From NCBI RefSeq assembly GCF_019049675.1, contig NZ_JAFMOW010000055.1, positions 89,364 to 153,363 on the forward strand: a stretch of DNA of 64,000 nt. Direction: 5' to 3'. Below are positions 26,814-36,487 of this stretch, one piece after another. Every line of letters starts with the position of its first letter. Within the stretch, counting starts at the first letter, position 1. The stretch comes from Rahnella bonaserana. GTDB lineage: Bacteria > Pseudomonadota > Gammaproteobacteria > Enterobacterales > Enterobacteriaceae. The notes under the pieces are model-generated. The model was not told the DNA's origin. It saw nothing but the letters and a program-made list of their open reading frames with translations, and ran no database searches. A program made the translations under genes and the position numbers.

Positions 26814-29093
26814 ATGACGATACTGAATCACACTCTGGGTTTTCCACGCGTTGGTCTGCGTCGTGAACTTAAAAAAGCACAAGAAAGCTACTGGGCAGGC
26901 AATTCCACTCAGGAAGAACTGCTGGCAACCGGACGTGAACTGCGCGCCCGTCACTGGAAGCAACAAGCTGAAGCAGGCGTGGATTGGGTGCCGGTGGGCG
27001 ATTTCGCCTGGTACGATCACGTACTGACCACCAGCCTGTTGCTGGGCAACGTGCCGGCCCGTCATCAGAATGCCGATGGCTCTGTTGATCTCGATACCTT
27101 ATTCCGTCTTGGGCGTGGCCGCGCGCCGACAGGTAAACCGGCTGCCGCTGCGGAAATGACAAAATGGTTTAACACCAACTATCACTACATGGTGCCGGAG
27201 TTTGTGAAAGGGCAGAAATTCAAACTGACCTGGACACAACTGCTGGAAGAAGTGGACGAAGCGCTGGCGCTCGGTCACAAAGTGAAACCTGTTCTGCTGG
27301 GGCCGCTGACCTATCTTTGGCTCGGCAAAGTGAAGGGCGAACAGTTTGACCGTCTTTCCCTGCTCAACGACATTCTGCCGGTCTATCAGCAGGTGCTGGC
27401 CGAACTGGCAAAACGCGATATCGAATGGGTGCAGATTGACGAACCGGCTCTGGTGCTGGAATTGCCGCAGGAATGGCTGAATGCGTACAAACCCGCTTAC
27501 ACCGCGCTGGAACAGAGCAAAACCAAACTGCTGCTGACCACTTATTTCGACAGCGTCGGGCACAACCTCGACACTATCCGCCAGTTACCGGTTCAGGGTC
27601 TGCATATTGATGCCGTCGCGGGTCGTGATGACCTGCAAACCGTCATCAGTCAACTGCCAGAAAACTGGCTGATTTCTCTGGGCGTGATCAACGGGCGTAA
27701 CGTCTGGCGTGCGGATCTGAGCACCTGGTTCGACCGTCTGAAGCCGCTGGTGGCAGGCCGTAATGTCTGGATCGGCAGCTCTTGTTCGCTGTTGCACAGT
27801 CCTATCGACTTAAGCGTTGAAAGCCGTCTGGATGAAGAAGTGAAAAGCTGGTTCGCCTTTGCCCTGCAAAAATGTGCCGAGCTGTCATTGCTGACCTCTG
27901 CACTGAACAACCCGACCGCTGAAGCGCAGCAAAAACTGGCGGACTACAGTGCGCCAGTCCGTGCCCGCCGTGAATCTGCCCGTGTGAACAATCCGGCGGT
28001 CGGTAAACGTGTGGCGGCAATCACCGTCGCAGATATCGAGCGCAAGCACGTTTATACCGAGCGCGCCAAAGCGCAGCGCGCCCGTTTCAACTTGCCAGCA
28101 TGGCCGACCACCACCATCGGTTCATTCCCGCAAACGACTGAAATCCGTGGCCTGCGTCTGGACTTTAAACAAGGTCGTCTGGATAACACCAGATACCGCA
28201 CCGGTATCAGCGAACACATTAAGCAAGCCATTAAAGAGCAGGAACGTCTGGGTATCGACGTGCTGGTTCACGGCGAAGCTGAACGTAACGACATGGTTGA
28301 ATATTTTGGCGAGCATCTGGACGGTTTTGTATTCACACAAAACGGCTGGGTACAAAGCTACGGTTCACGTTGCGTCAAACCTCCGGTCATCATCGGCGAC
28401 GTCAGCCGTCCGCAAGCGATCACCGTTGAGTGGGCAAAATACGCACAGTCCCTGACCGAAAAACCGGTGAAAGGCATGCTGACCGGCCCGCTTACGATCC
28501 TGTGCTGGTCCTTCCCGCGTGAAGATGTCAGCCGTGAAACCATCGCCAAACAAATCGCGCTGGCGCTGCGTGACGAAGTGGAGGATCTGGAAAAAGCCGG
28601 TATCGGTATCATCCAGATTGATGAACCGGCACTGCGTGAGGGCCTGCCACTGCGTCGGTCTGAATGGAAGGCGTACCTGCGCTGGGCAGTGGATGCGTTC
28701 AAACTCAATGCTGCGATTGCCAGTGATGACACGCAGATCCATACCCACATGTGTTACTGCGAATTCAACGACATCATGGATTCCATCGCCGCGCTGGATG
28801 CTGACGTGATCACCATCGAAACCTCGCGTTCCGATATGGACTTGCTGGAATCGTTCAAAGATTTCGAGTACCCGAACGAAATCGGGCCGGGCGTTTACGA
28901 CATTCACTCACCGAATGTGCCAAGCGTGGAATGGATTGAAGCTTTGCTGCGTAAAGCCGCGGATCGCATTCCGGCAGAACGCCTGTGGGTCAACCCGGAC
29001 TGCGGCCTGAAAACCCGTGGCTGGCCGGAAACCCGTGAATCGCTGGAAAACATGGTAAAAGCCGCCAGGCGCCTGCGTGCTGAGAAAGCCTGA
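26814..29093 (+). CDS. metE: Cobalamin-independent methionine synthase MetE
   Basis: Transfers a methyl group from 5-methyltetrahydropteroyl-triglutamate to homocysteine, the last step of methionine synthesis. The 759 residues form two fused barrels. Zinc ligands are visible in [11 protein letters not shown] (about 641-651, His and Cys) and [14 protein letters not shown] (about 725, Cys). Homocysteine-binding [10 protein letters not shown] lies near 437. The protein is a few residues longer at the C-terminus than E. coli MetE (753). It is divergent from metR and is probably controlled by MetR and MetJ. Confidence 0.98.
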   Translation: MTILNHTLGFPRVGLRRELKKAQESYWAGNSTQEELLATGRELRARHWKQQAEAGVDWVPVGDFAWYDHVLTTSLLLGNVPARHQNADGSVDLDTLFRLGRGRAPTGKPAAAAEMTKWFNTNYHYMVPEFVKGQKFKLTWTQLLEEVDEALALGHKVKPVLLGPLTYLWLGKVKGEQFDRLSLLNDILPVYQQVLAELAKRDIEWVQIDEPALVLELPQEWLNAYKPAYTALEQSKTKLLLTTYFDSVGHNLDTIRQLPVQGLHIDAVAGRDDLQTVISQLPENWLISLGVINGRNVWRADLSTWFDRLKPLVAGRNVWIGSSCSLLHSPIDLSVESRLDEEVKSWFAFALQKCAELSLLTSALNNPTAEAQQKLADYSAPVRARRESARVNNPAVGKRVAAITVADIERKHVYTERAKAQRARFNLPAWPTTTIGSFPQTTEIRGLRLDFKQGRLDNTRYRTGISEHIKQAIKEQERLGIDVLVHGEAERNDMVEYFGEHLDGFVFTQNGWVQSYGSRCVKPPVIIGDVSRPQAITVEWAKYAQSLTEKPVKGMLTGPLTILCWSFPREDVSRETIAKQIALALRDEVEDLEKAGIGIIQIDEPALREGLPLRRSEWKAYLRWAVDAFKLNAAIASDDTQIHTHMCYCEFNDIMDSIAALDADVITIETSRSDMDLLESFKDFEYPNEIGPGVYDIHSPNVPSVEWIEALLRKAADRIPAERLWVNPDCGLKTRGWPETRESLENMVKAARRLRAEKA

Positions 29094-29138
29094 TTTTGTA
29101 CTGAATAAGATTACGTTGTGTTGTTGCTGAAACGTTTT

Positions 29139-29163
29139 GGGGCACTCCGGTGCCCCCTTTTTT
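29139..29163 (+). terminator. Terminator of metE
   Basis: Perfect stem GGGGCAC (29139-29145) / GTGCCCC (29150-29156), loop TCCG, then six T residues. Confidence 0.93.
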
Positions 29164-29328
29164 ATTGTTCTCATACGCAATTTGTTACGTCTGTTTCAGC
29201 CCGCGCCATACGGAGGCTGTGGCGTGATTTTGGCGCTGAGCTTCGGGCAGTTTCCACGCACGGCGCGGTTCTCCGCTAGGCTTTAATCAGGCTTTACTTT
29301 CATTTTACCCATCAGACAGGGAGAAAAT

Positions 29329-30093
29329 ATGAACCGGTTTACAGACAAAGTCGTGGTAGTTACTGGCGCAGGTTCCGGCATGGGTGCCGCATCGGCTCGG
29401 CGTTTTTCTTCAGAAGGGGCGATTGTAGTACTTGTCGGCCGGACGAAGGAAAAGCTGGAGAAAGTCGCTAAAACGTTGAGCAGTACGCAGTATTACATTC
29501 ATCTGGCGGATGTTTCTTCCGCGCAGGATGTGGAGCGTATGGCAGAAGTGATTGAGGATAAATTCGGCCGTGTTGATGTGCTGGTAAATGGTGCAGGCGT
29601 GGTGGTGCAGGGCAAAGTGACAGAGCCCAGCCTCGACGACTGGCAGAAAATCATGGGTATCGATCTCAGTGGCGTTTTCTACTGCACACGTTTCTTTATG
29701 CCCGCGCTGATTAAGAGCAAAGGGAATATCGTGAATATTTCTTCGGTGTCCGGCATCGGCGGTGACTGGGGCATGAGCTTTTATAATGCCGCAAAAGGCG
29801 GTGTGACCAACTTCACCCGTTCGATTGCTATGGATCACGGTAAAGATGGCGTGCGCGTCAATGCCGTTTGTCCGTCGCTGACCTTCACGGATATGGCATC
29901 GGGTATCAAAGACAACAAGCCGTTGCTGGCGAAATTTGCCGAACGCATCCCTCTGGGGCGTGGCGCAGAACCGGAAGAAATTGCCGATGTGATCGCGTTT
30001 CTCGCCAGTGATGATGCCCGCTTCGTGACGGGCGTAAATCTGCCGGTCGATGGCGGGCTTTCTGCCTCTAACGGTCAACCTGCGCAGGCGTAG
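29329..30093 (+). CDS. Short-chain dehydrogenase/reductase of unknown substrate
   Basis: Classical SDR of 254 residues. The nucleotide-binding VTGAGSGMG is at 11-19, NGAG at 87-90, and the catalytic residues are about S139 (NISSVSG), Y152 and K156 (YNAAK). LPVDGGLSASNG near the C-terminus is typical of the 3-oxoacyl-reductase-like branch. The Arg at 38 (VGRTKEK) hints at NADP preference, which is only suggestive. It stands alone between metE and yijO, with no E. coli counterpart here. A role in the neighbouring sugar cluster is possible but unproven. Confidence 0.85.
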   Translation: MNRFTDKVVVVTGAGSGMGAASARRFSSEGAIVVLVGRTKEKLEKVAKTLSSTQYYIHLADVSSAQDVERMAEVIEDKFGRVDVLVNGAGVVVQGKVTEPSLDDWQKIMGIDLSGVFYCTRFFMPALIKSKGNIVNISSVSGIGGDWGMSFYNAAKGGVTNFTRSIAMDHGKDGVRVNAVCPSLTFTDMASGIKDNKPLLAKFAERIPLGRGAEPEEIADVIAFLASDDARFVTGVNLPVDGGLSASNGQPAQA

Positions 30094-30266
30094 CGCACTG
30101 TTTTATAAAACGTTAACAACAGGCGTCGAAAACGGGCGTCTTCCGGCTCGCCACTTCACTGGCGGGCCGTATTTTTCGCGGTGTCCCGCAAATTTGCGCC
30201 ATGTTCCCCTTTCTCCGCTACAGATTCGTTATCATGGAATAGATTCTGTACAAAGGTAACCTGACC

Positions 30267-31124
30267 ATGACCCATCTGCTTTTTTCCCTTTTATCTCCTG
30301 TACTTGAACATCCCGCGGGTATACGTCAGGTGTATTTTGCCGGCGCTCAGCATCCGGTGCCGGAGCTGGCCTATCAGGTGGATTTTCCGCGTCTTGAACT
30401 GGTGCTGGACGGCGAACAGATGATGAAGTGGGAAGACGAACACGGCAATATTCAGACTACCCGGATGCAGGCTGGCGATGCGCTGTTCGTTCCGTCAAAA
30501 GGCTGGAACAGCCCGCAATGGCAACAGCCGGTGCGGACCCTGAGTTTCTTATTTGGCAAACAGCAACTGGGTTTCAGCCTGCTTCACTGGGATGGCGAAC
30601 AGTTTACTGCCAGCGAAAAAGGTAATGTCGGGCGACGCGGACCGCGGACCGGCGCATTTATGCTACAGGCGCTCAATGAACTGGCGTGGCATCGCAGTGA
30701 TCAGTCCACCGCGCAGTTTCTGGTGAAAGGACTGCTCAGCCACGCGCTGGATCTGTTCAGCTCTTCGGTACAAACCGTCTCGCGCAGTCAGGCGTTATTT
30801 GCGGCTATCCGTCAGTATATCGAGGAGCATTATCGCGAACCGCTGACCCGCGATTCTGTCGCCAAAGCGTTTTATATTTCACCGAACTATTTATCGCATT
30901 TGTTTCAGAAAAGCGGGGGTATCGGGCTGAATGAATACCTGAACTATGTGCGGCTGGAGCAGGCGAAAAATCTGCTGAAAGGGTATGACATGAAAATCAG
31001 GGAAGTTGCTCATGCCTGCGGATTTATCGACAGCAATTATTTTTGCCGTCAGTTCAGAAAAAGCACCGAACGCTCTCCTTCAGAATACCGCCGGCAATAC
31101 CGCAGCCAGTTTGAAAATGCCTGA
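30267..31124 (+). CDS. yijO: AraC-family regulator YijO
   Basis: Transcription factor of 285 residues: an N-terminal cupin-like sensing domain (about 1-150) and a C-terminal double HTH (about 185-280) with VAKAFYISPNYLSHLFQK as the first recognition helix and IREVAHACGFIDSNYFCRQF as the second. E. coli yijO lies next to frwD in the same convergent orientation, so it is the candidate regulator of the frw-pfl-ptsA genes. Its ligand is unknown. Confidence 0.9.
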   Translation: MTHLLFSLLSPVLEHPAGIRQVYFAGAQHPVPELAYQVDFPRLELVLDGEQMMKWEDEHGNIQTTRMQAGDALFVPSKGWNSPQWQQPVRTLSFLFGKQQLGFSLLHWDGEQFTASEKGNVGRRGPRTGAFMLQALNELAWHRSDQSTAQFLVKGLLSHALDLFSSSVQTVSRSQALFAAIRQYIEEHYREPLTRDSVAKAFYISPNYLSHLFQKSGGIGLNEYLNYVRLEQAKNLLKGYDMKIREVAHACGFIDSNYFCRQFRKSTERSPSEYRRQYRSQFENA

Positions 31125-31145
31125 CTGCCAACCGGTTTGCAGGGA

Positions 31146-31490
31146 TCACGCTAAAACGATTTTTGTTCCCTGCGGTGAGGTTGCGATTTTTTTAACGGCA
31201 GCCATTACCTTTTCCGGAGTACGTAAAAACGTATGAATACCCGTCTGAACGCAGCGGCTGTGATCAAAACGTTCACTTTTTTCCAGCTGGATTTCAGTGA
31301 TCAGCAAGGTAATATCCGCCTGAGCAATGTCCGCTTCTGACAGTAAGTTTTCGACGCCCAGCGCGCCCTGTGTTTCAACTTTCACCTGCCACTTTTCCTG
31401 CGAACAGAGCTTTTCCAGCCGCTCTGCCGCCATATAAGTATGTGCCACACCGCTGATACACGCGGTGACTGCGACCAGTTTGAGCGACAT
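31146..31490 (-). CDS. frwD: PTS fructose-like EIIB component FrwD
   Basis: Small phosphotransfer protein of 114 residues. The phosphocysteine is C11 in VTACISGVAHTYMAAE, the signature of fructose-family EIIB domains. It accepts phosphate from an EIIA (probably the PtsA C-terminus) and passes it to sugar with FrwC. It is the last gene of the minus-strand operon frwC-frwB-pflD-pflC-frwD and is the second EIIB beside frwB. GGGGAA before the ATG is a good ribosome site. Confidence 0.92.
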   Translation of the reverse strand: MSLKLVAVTACISGVAHTYMAAERLEKLCSQEKWQVKVETQGALGVENLLSEADIAQADITLLITEIQLEKSERFDHSRCVQTGIHTFLRTPEKVMAAVKKIATSPQGTKIVLA

Positions 31491-31513
31491 AGTATTTCCC
31501 CTGATTTTTAAAT

Positions 31514-32398
31514 TTACCCACCCAGCGTGACGTTATAACCGTATTTTTCAGCCATCGCATAAAACGGCGCAATAGTTGCGGCATCCGGCACCTTTGTCTT
31601 ATGCATCGAGTAAGTTTTGTCCAGCAACGGGTACTTCGCTTCGCCGTATTTATGAAAGGGTAGCAGATGGATTTCGGCTAAGTTGAATGGCCGGAGGAAT
31701 TCCAGAACCTGCTGCATATTTTCCTGTGTCAGCGTAAAACCGGGGATCAGCGGCAGGCGGGGAAGCAGATTTACCCCATGCTCAGCCAGCGCACGGAAAT
31801 TTTCCAGCACTCTCGTTTGGTTCATATTGAGCACCGATCTCGCCTGCTGAGGATCCATTATTTTAAAATCGTAAAGGACCTGATCACAATTTTCGGTCAG
31901 CGCAAGCAGATGAGAAAGCGGTGCGTCGCCTGCGGTTTCTATTGCCGTTGAAATGCCTGACGCCCGCAACGCTTTGAGCAACTCACCGGCAAACGCGTGT
32001 TGCATCAGCACTTCACCACCGGAAAGCGTGACGCCACCGCCCGATGAGCGGAAAAAAACTTCATCTTTCAGCAACCGCTTCATCAGGTCCGGCAGCGGGA
32101 TATCTTCGCCGACATATTCCATTGCACCACTTGGGCATTCGGCTGGATCCTGCAAACACGTGCGGCAGTTGAGGCATTTTGCCGGTCGTTTGATCACCTG
32201 AATGCGCGGCGATATGGATTCAGGGTTAGCGCACCACGGGCAGCGGTGCGGACAGCCTTTGAAGAAAACCAGGGTACGGATACCCTGGCCATCGTTAAGC
32301 GAAAAACGCTGAATATTGAAGATGCGCCCGCGCTTTTCCGGCTCTTCCATGACGGGGATCCGCCGTTCAGAGCTGGTGCGCGGTGCGGCCGATAATGT
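31514..32398 (-). CDS. pflC: Glycyl-radical enzyme activase PflC
   Basis: Radical SAM enzyme that installs the glycyl radical on PflD. The cluster motif is in FFKGCPHRCPWCANPE (CxxxCxxC), followed by a ferredoxin-like region with CLNCRTCLQDPAECP, as in the activases of non-PFL glycyl-radical enzymes, and the glycine-rich TLSGGEVLM. ATG 32398 is chosen: it has AAGGAG 7 bases upstream and gives 294 residues, near the 292 I recall for E. coli PflC, but it overlaps pflD by 32 bases. ATG 32350 (278 residues) is a reasonable alternative that starts just before the conserved GRIFNIQRFS. Confidence 0.9.
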   Translation of the reverse strand, partial: TLSAAPRTSSERRIPVMEEPEKRGRIFNIQRFSLNDGQGIRTLVFFKGCPHRCPWCANPESISPRIQVIKRPAKCLNCRTCLQDPAECPSGAMEYVGEDIPLPDLMKRLLKDEVFFRSSGGGVTLSGGEVLMQHAFAGELLKALRASGISTAIETAGDAPLSHLLALTENCDQVLYDFKIMDPQQARSVLNMNQTRVLENFRALAEHGVNLLPRLPLIPGFTLTQENMQQVLEFLRPFNLAEIHLLPFHKYGEAKYPLLDKTYSMHKTKVPDAATIAPFYAMAEKYGYNVTLGG

Positions 32399-34664
32399 CA
32401 TCCTGAATCTCCTTAGACAGTTCGACAAAGAACGCGCTGTATCCCGCCACTCTGACGACCAGCCCGGCGTGATCCTGCGGACGTTTTTGTGCTTCGCGTA
32501 ACTGTTCGGCGTTCACCACGTTGAACTGCACATGCTGCAATTTCAGGCGGGTGAAAGCTCCGAGGAAGTCAGCCAGTTTATTCAGTCCCTGTTGGCCTTC
32601 GAGCGTCGATGGCGTGAATTTAACGTTCAGCAGTGTGCCGTTTGAGAGCAGCGTATTGTCGAGTTTACTGACGGATTTCAGCACCGCTGTCGGTCCCTGA
32701 TGGTCTTGCCCCAGCATCGGTGAAAGCCCGCCATCGGCCAGTTGTTCCCCGGCAAATCGACCGTCCGGCGTGGCGCCGACCACCGCACCTAAAGGTACAT
32801 GGGCGGATACGGTGTAAGATCCCGGCGTAAACTGGCCACCGCGCGGATTGCGGTACTGCTCGACTTCCTTGCAGTAAAAACGCAGTAAATCGGCACTGAT
32901 CAAATCGACTTCATCGACGTCATTGCCGTATTTCTCGAAGCGGTTAATCAGACGGGCGCGAATGGCGCGTCCTTCCTCGCTGGCAAAATTCTCTTTAAGT
33001 GAGGCCAGTAACGCGTCAAAGGTCAGACGTTGCTGGTCAAAAACCATGCCTTTCAGCGCATGCAACGAGTCGCTGAGATTCGCGATGCCGATGCCCTGTA
33101 CGCCGGAGAAGTTATAGCGCGCGCCGCCAGCGGTGATGTCTTTGCCGCTGTCCAGGCAGCCTTCGATAAACGAAGACAGCAGCGGAACCGGTGCCCAGTC
33201 GCGGTGGCCGATATCGCAGACATTGCTGCCCTGCGCCATCAGCCGGACGAAATGGCTGATTTTCTGGCGAATTTGCTCCACCAGTTCAGGGTATGTAATG
33301 GCAGCGTTGCCTGCGTTTTCATGCAGCGTCAGCTCCATGACTTTCAGCAGATTAAACATGGCGATGTCATGCAGACCGTAGGTTTTGCCAGGAATTGACA
33401 GTTCAACGCAGCCGACCACGGCGTAATCCCGCGCGTCTTCAAGGCGTACGCCGCGATTGAGAAATGCCGGAACCACCACTTCATCGTTGAAAATTTGCGG
33501 AATACCGGTACCGAGACGAATAGTTTCGGCGGTTTTCAGCAGGAACTGACGGTCGATGAATTCATTGACCCGCACGCCAAGGTTTGGCTGTGGCAGGCAA
33601 ATACTCTGATACGCATCCAGACACAGGAACGACAGCACATTGACTGCGCTGCGACCGGCGTCGGTCAGGCCGCCGAGCAAAATGGTGTATCCGGTCGGGA
33701 ATCCGGCGAAGTAGCGCGCGCTGGACGTGGAACGCAACAGCACGATGTCGTTGCATTTCACCCACAGGCTTTCCAGCAGTTCTTTAAGGAACTCCGGGGA
33801 TTCACCGTGGGACAGTGAGTGCTGATAGAACGGCAGCATGTACTGATCGAAGCGCCCGAGGGAAAGTGAACTGGCGTTAGATTCATACTGCAAAATGATG
33901 TTCATGTACCAGAACAGCTGACAGGCCTGATAGAAATCCTGCGGCTTATTGCCGGAAATATGCTGCGAAATGCGGGCAATACGTTCGAGTTCGGCCTTTC
34001 TTTGCACATCATTGCACGTCTGCGCCATTTGTTCTGCCAGCGCGGCATAACGCAAAATATGCCGCTGCGAAGCCTCGAGCAAAATCAGTGCCGCCTGATA
34101 AAAGGCGTTATCCGGCGCATCGTTAACGTGCTGCTTAAGTTCTGTGACTAAATTATCCAGACCACCACTGAGCAGGCGAGGGTAATCAATGATGATGTGC
34201 CCCTGGCCTTTGTCGGTCTGATTGATGCTGAAAATCTGCGTTTTGGTAGCAGCTTTTACTTCTTCCGGCATCTGACTGTTAATGAAGTCTTTCATCGAAC
34301 GCGATTCCCAGTAAGGGAAAAGCTGTTCGCGGTAAATCTGTTTATCCTCCTCAGAAATCGTGAAGCGATCCTGCGGACGGGTGGAAAATGCATCCAGCTC
34401 TTTTAGCAGCCAGTAAGGATCCATTTCAGGAGAGATGATCCCCGCTCGCGGTTTGACGGTGCGGTTACCGGCAATCAGTTCGTCTTCACGCAGGGTAATT
34501 TCAACGTGATCAAGGATCCAGGCCGTCGCTTTTGCCCGACGTAAAAGCGTGGGCTCGCCCTCTGTCGTGCGGTGGCTTGCCGTGTACAGCAGAGCCCGTT
34601 CCAGCGAGATTTCACGCGGGCTGGCGAAAAGCGCAGTTTTCAGACGTTCGATGCGGGAAGTCAT
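32367..34664 (-). CDS. pflD: Glycyl-radical enzyme PflD
   Basis: Large glycyl-radical enzyme of 765 residues, the E. coli PflD length. ATG 34664 has AAGGAG upstream; an ATG further out at 34769 is rejected. The radical glycine is G741 in VRVAGYSAFF and the catalytic cysteine is C419 in VVGCVELSIPG. The Cys-Val-Glu pattern, with E421, is that of radical dehydratases and related eliminases, not the double Cys of true pyruvate formate-lyase, so the historical name is misleading. Its operon mates are PTS components and, across the divide, fructose-6-phosphate-type aldolase. As I recall, E. coli PflD and YbiW have been reported to open 1,5-anhydrohexitol 6-phosphates to 1-deoxyfructose 6-phosphate; this should be verified before use. 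Confidence 0.92.
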   Translation of the reverse strand: MTSRIERLKTALFASPREISLERALLYTASHRTTEGEPTLLRRAKATAWILDHVEITLREDELIAGNRTVKPRAGIISPEMDPYWLLKELDAFSTRPQDRFTISEEDKQIYREQLFPYWESRSMKDFINSQMPEEVKAATKTQIFSINQTDKGQGHIIIDYPRLLSGGLDNLVTELKQHVNDAPDNAFYQAALILLEASQRHILRYAALAEQMAQTCNDVQRKAELERIARISQHISGNKPQDFYQACQLFWYMNIILQYESNASSLSLGRFDQYMLPFYQHSLSHGESPEFLKELLESLWVKCNDIVLLRSTSSARYFAGFPTGYTILLGGLTDAGRSAVNVLSFLCLDAYQSICLPQPNLGVRVNEFIDRQFLLKTAETIRLGTGIPQIFNDEVVVPAFLNRGVRLEDARDYAVVGCVELSIPGKTYGLHDIAMFNLLKVMELTLHENAGNAAITYPELVEQIRQKISHFVRLMAQGSNVCDIGHRDWAPVPLLSSFIEGCLDSGKDITAGGARYNFSGVQGIGIANLSDSLHALKGMVFDQQRLTFDALLASLKENFASEEGRAIRARLINRFEKYGNDVDEVDLISADLLRFYCKEVEQYRNPRGGQFTPGSYTVSAHVPLGAVVGATPDGRFAGEQLADGGLSPMLGQDHQGPTAVLKSVSKLDNTLLSNGTLLNVKFTPSTLEGQQGLNKLADFLGAFTRLKLQHVQFNVVNAEQLREAQKRPQDHAGLVVRVAGYSAFFVELSKEIQDDIIGRTAHQL

Positions 34665-34680
34665 CCTGTTCTCCTTACTT

Positions 34681-35010
34681 TCAATCCGTGACAGCGGCTT
34701 TACTGAGATGCGCCGCGATTTTTTCCATAATGGCGTCAGCGCGTTTAACGGCATCGCTGATGGCGACACGTACAGTGACTTTGCCTTTGAAGCGTTCTTC
34801 CTGTTTGATGCCGATGTCTTTGGTCAGGATCACAATGTCTGCGGCGGCGACATCGGCGGCGGTCAGTTCATTTTCCAGGCCAATCGAGCCCTGTGTTTCG
34901 ACTTTGCATTCCCAGCCTTTTGCTTTCGCTGCGCGTTCAATGGCTTCGGCTGCCATGTAGGTGTGGGCAACGCCGGACGGGCAAGCGGTGACAGCAATAA
35001 TGTGAGTCAT
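34681..35010 (-). CDS. frwB: PTS fructose-like EIIB component FrwB
   Basis: EIIB domain of 109 residues with phosphocysteine C10 in VTACPSGVAHTYMAAEA. It is homologous to FrwD in the same operon; both probably serve FrwC. AAGGAT precedes the ATG. It begins 30 bases after frwC and ends 16 bases before pflD. Confidence 0.93.
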   Translation of the reverse strand: MTHIIAVTACPSGVAHTYMAAEAIERAAKAKGWECKVETQGSIGLENELTAADVAAADIVILTKDIGIKQEERFKGKVTVRVAISDAVKRADAIMEKIAAHLSKAAVTD

Positions 35011-35040
35011 ATTCTTATCCTTCTATTTTTTGCACAGAGT

Positions 35041-36120
35041 TCAGTTAATTTCGAAATCCAGATCCAGGTCGGATTCCTCATGTTTTTTAGTGGATTGTTT
35101 TTTGGCAGCCAGATGTTTCAGCAGGTTGACGCACAGTGCAGTGATCACCATGCCGACCACTAATGCGCCGATATAGCCCAGTTTTCCCTGTACGACAGGC
35201 AGCACAATCAGCCCACCCCATCCGGCATAACATTCTGCGCCGACCAGTGCAGCGGTCACGGCTGCACAGGCAGAGCCAATCATGATGGAAGGGATCACGC
35301 GCAACGGATCAGCGGCGGCGAAAGGAATGGCGCCCTCGGTGACGCCGACGCAGCCCATCAGCATGGCGGCTTTGCCCGCTTCACGTTCTTCGGTGGTGTA
35401 GTATTTACGGCCAATGAGCGTGGCAAAGCCCAGTCCGAGCGGTGGCGTGGCAATGGCAACTGCAGCAATCGCGACCACGGTATACACGCCCTGCGCGACG
35501 CAAATCAGCATAAAGGCGTAGGCAACTTTGTTGACCGGCCCGCCCATATCGAAAGCCAGCATCAGTCCCATAATGATGGCGAGCACAATAATGCTGCCCT
35601 GTTGCATGCCTTGCAGCCAGTGCGTGAGCGACGTGGTCAGCAGGCCGACCGGTTCACCCAGGCCCCACATCATGATCCCCGCCGTCAGCAGCGTCCCGAT
35701 GATCGGGATCACGAAGATCGGCATCACCGAACGCAGGATCTTAGGCACCCGGATCTTTTTGAGATAGAAAACGATAATGCCGCCGATCAGACCGGCGATG
35801 ATGGCGCCAAAAAAACCGGCCCCGAATGATACGCCGACCCAGGCACCAATGGCGGAAGGCGCCAGAGCAGAACGGTCAGAAATGGAGTAACCGATATATG
35901 CCGCCAGGAAAGGCACCATCAGGGTTAAACCGGCTACGCCGATATCAAACAGCTTTTTTAAATTCGGATCGGTGGCGGCATCCGGCACCGCGCCTTTGCC
36001 ATACAGCATGACCGAGACAGCCAGCAGAATGCCGCCTGCAACCACGAAAGGGATCATATGAGACACGCCGGTCATCAGATGCTGGCGGGTATTTTTTAGA
36101 ATATTGAGCAAGTCTTTCAT
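35041..36120 (-). CDS. frwC: PTS fructose-like EIIC permease FrwC
   Basis: Membrane-embedded sugar channel of the PTS, 359 residues with about nine or ten hydrophobic helices. MTGVSHMIPFVVAGG near the N-terminus and GVTEGAIPFAAADP (about 255-268) are EIIC-fructose family motifs. It is the first gene of the minus-strand operon, with GGAG before the ATG, and divergent from ptsA. The substrate is not shown by the sequence. Confidence 0.94.
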   Translation of the reverse strand: MKDLLNILKNTRQHLMTGVSHMIPFVVAGGILLAVSVMLYGKGAVPDAATDPNLKKLFDIGVAGLTLMVPFLAAYIGYSISDRSALAPSAIGAWVGVSFGAGFFGAIIAGLIGGIIVFYLKKIRVPKILRSVMPIFVIPIIGTLLTAGIMMWGLGEPVGLLTTSLTHWLQGMQQGSIIVLAIIMGLMLAFDMGGPVNKVAYAFMLICVAQGVYTVVAIAAVAIATPPLGLGFATLIGRKYYTTEEREAGKAAMLMGCVGVTEGAIPFAAADPLRVIPSIMIGSACAAVTAALVGAECYAGWGGLIVLPVVQGKLGYIGALVVGMVITALCVNLLKHLAAKKQSTKKHEESDLDLDFEIN

Positions 36121-36487
36121 GATGAACTCCGTGAAAACCGGTGTCGGGCTAAAAATCGCAAATATCAGCAGCCTGATTTCTAAAACCGCAGATACAGAAA
36201 GGCTATCGATCTCAACAATAGGCTGCTGACCGTGGCGCTAATAGTGGACAAAATTGTGTTTTACTGGACTTTTGTAATGTCAGATCAAAAATGCGAGCAG
36301 GTTCAAATAACCCGAAATACTGCGAGGTTTCTGCTCACCTCTGGCGTGTGAGCTGGCTCGCAAAAAAGCACTGACAATACATTTGTCCAGCATTTGTCAT
36401 TTTTGTCTGGTAGCTATCAGCTCCTCCTGACTCTTATCCTGCAATAAGCCGGTACCTTGCACCGGAATTTGGGATGAGGATTCAGAA
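36121..36487. promoter_or_regulatory. frwC-ptsA divergent promoter region
   Basis: Gap of 367 bases between divergent operons, without a credible gene. It should contain promoters for both and probably YijO sites. A CRP-like site is annotated separately. AT-rich DNA around 36236-36300 is a likely core-promoter area, but no single -35/-10 pair was convincing. Confidence 0.55.
36347..36362. promoter_or_regulatory. Candidate CRP site between frwC and ptsA
   Basis: TGTGAGCTGGCTCGCA matches TGTGA-N6-TCACA at nine of ten positions. Catabolite activation is expected for an alternative sugar system. It could serve either operon. Confidence 0.5.

Noticed and set aside
32399..32428. Upstream ATG for pflC at 32428
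   Set aside because: It would extend further into pflD with no ribosome site; 32398 or 32350 fit better.
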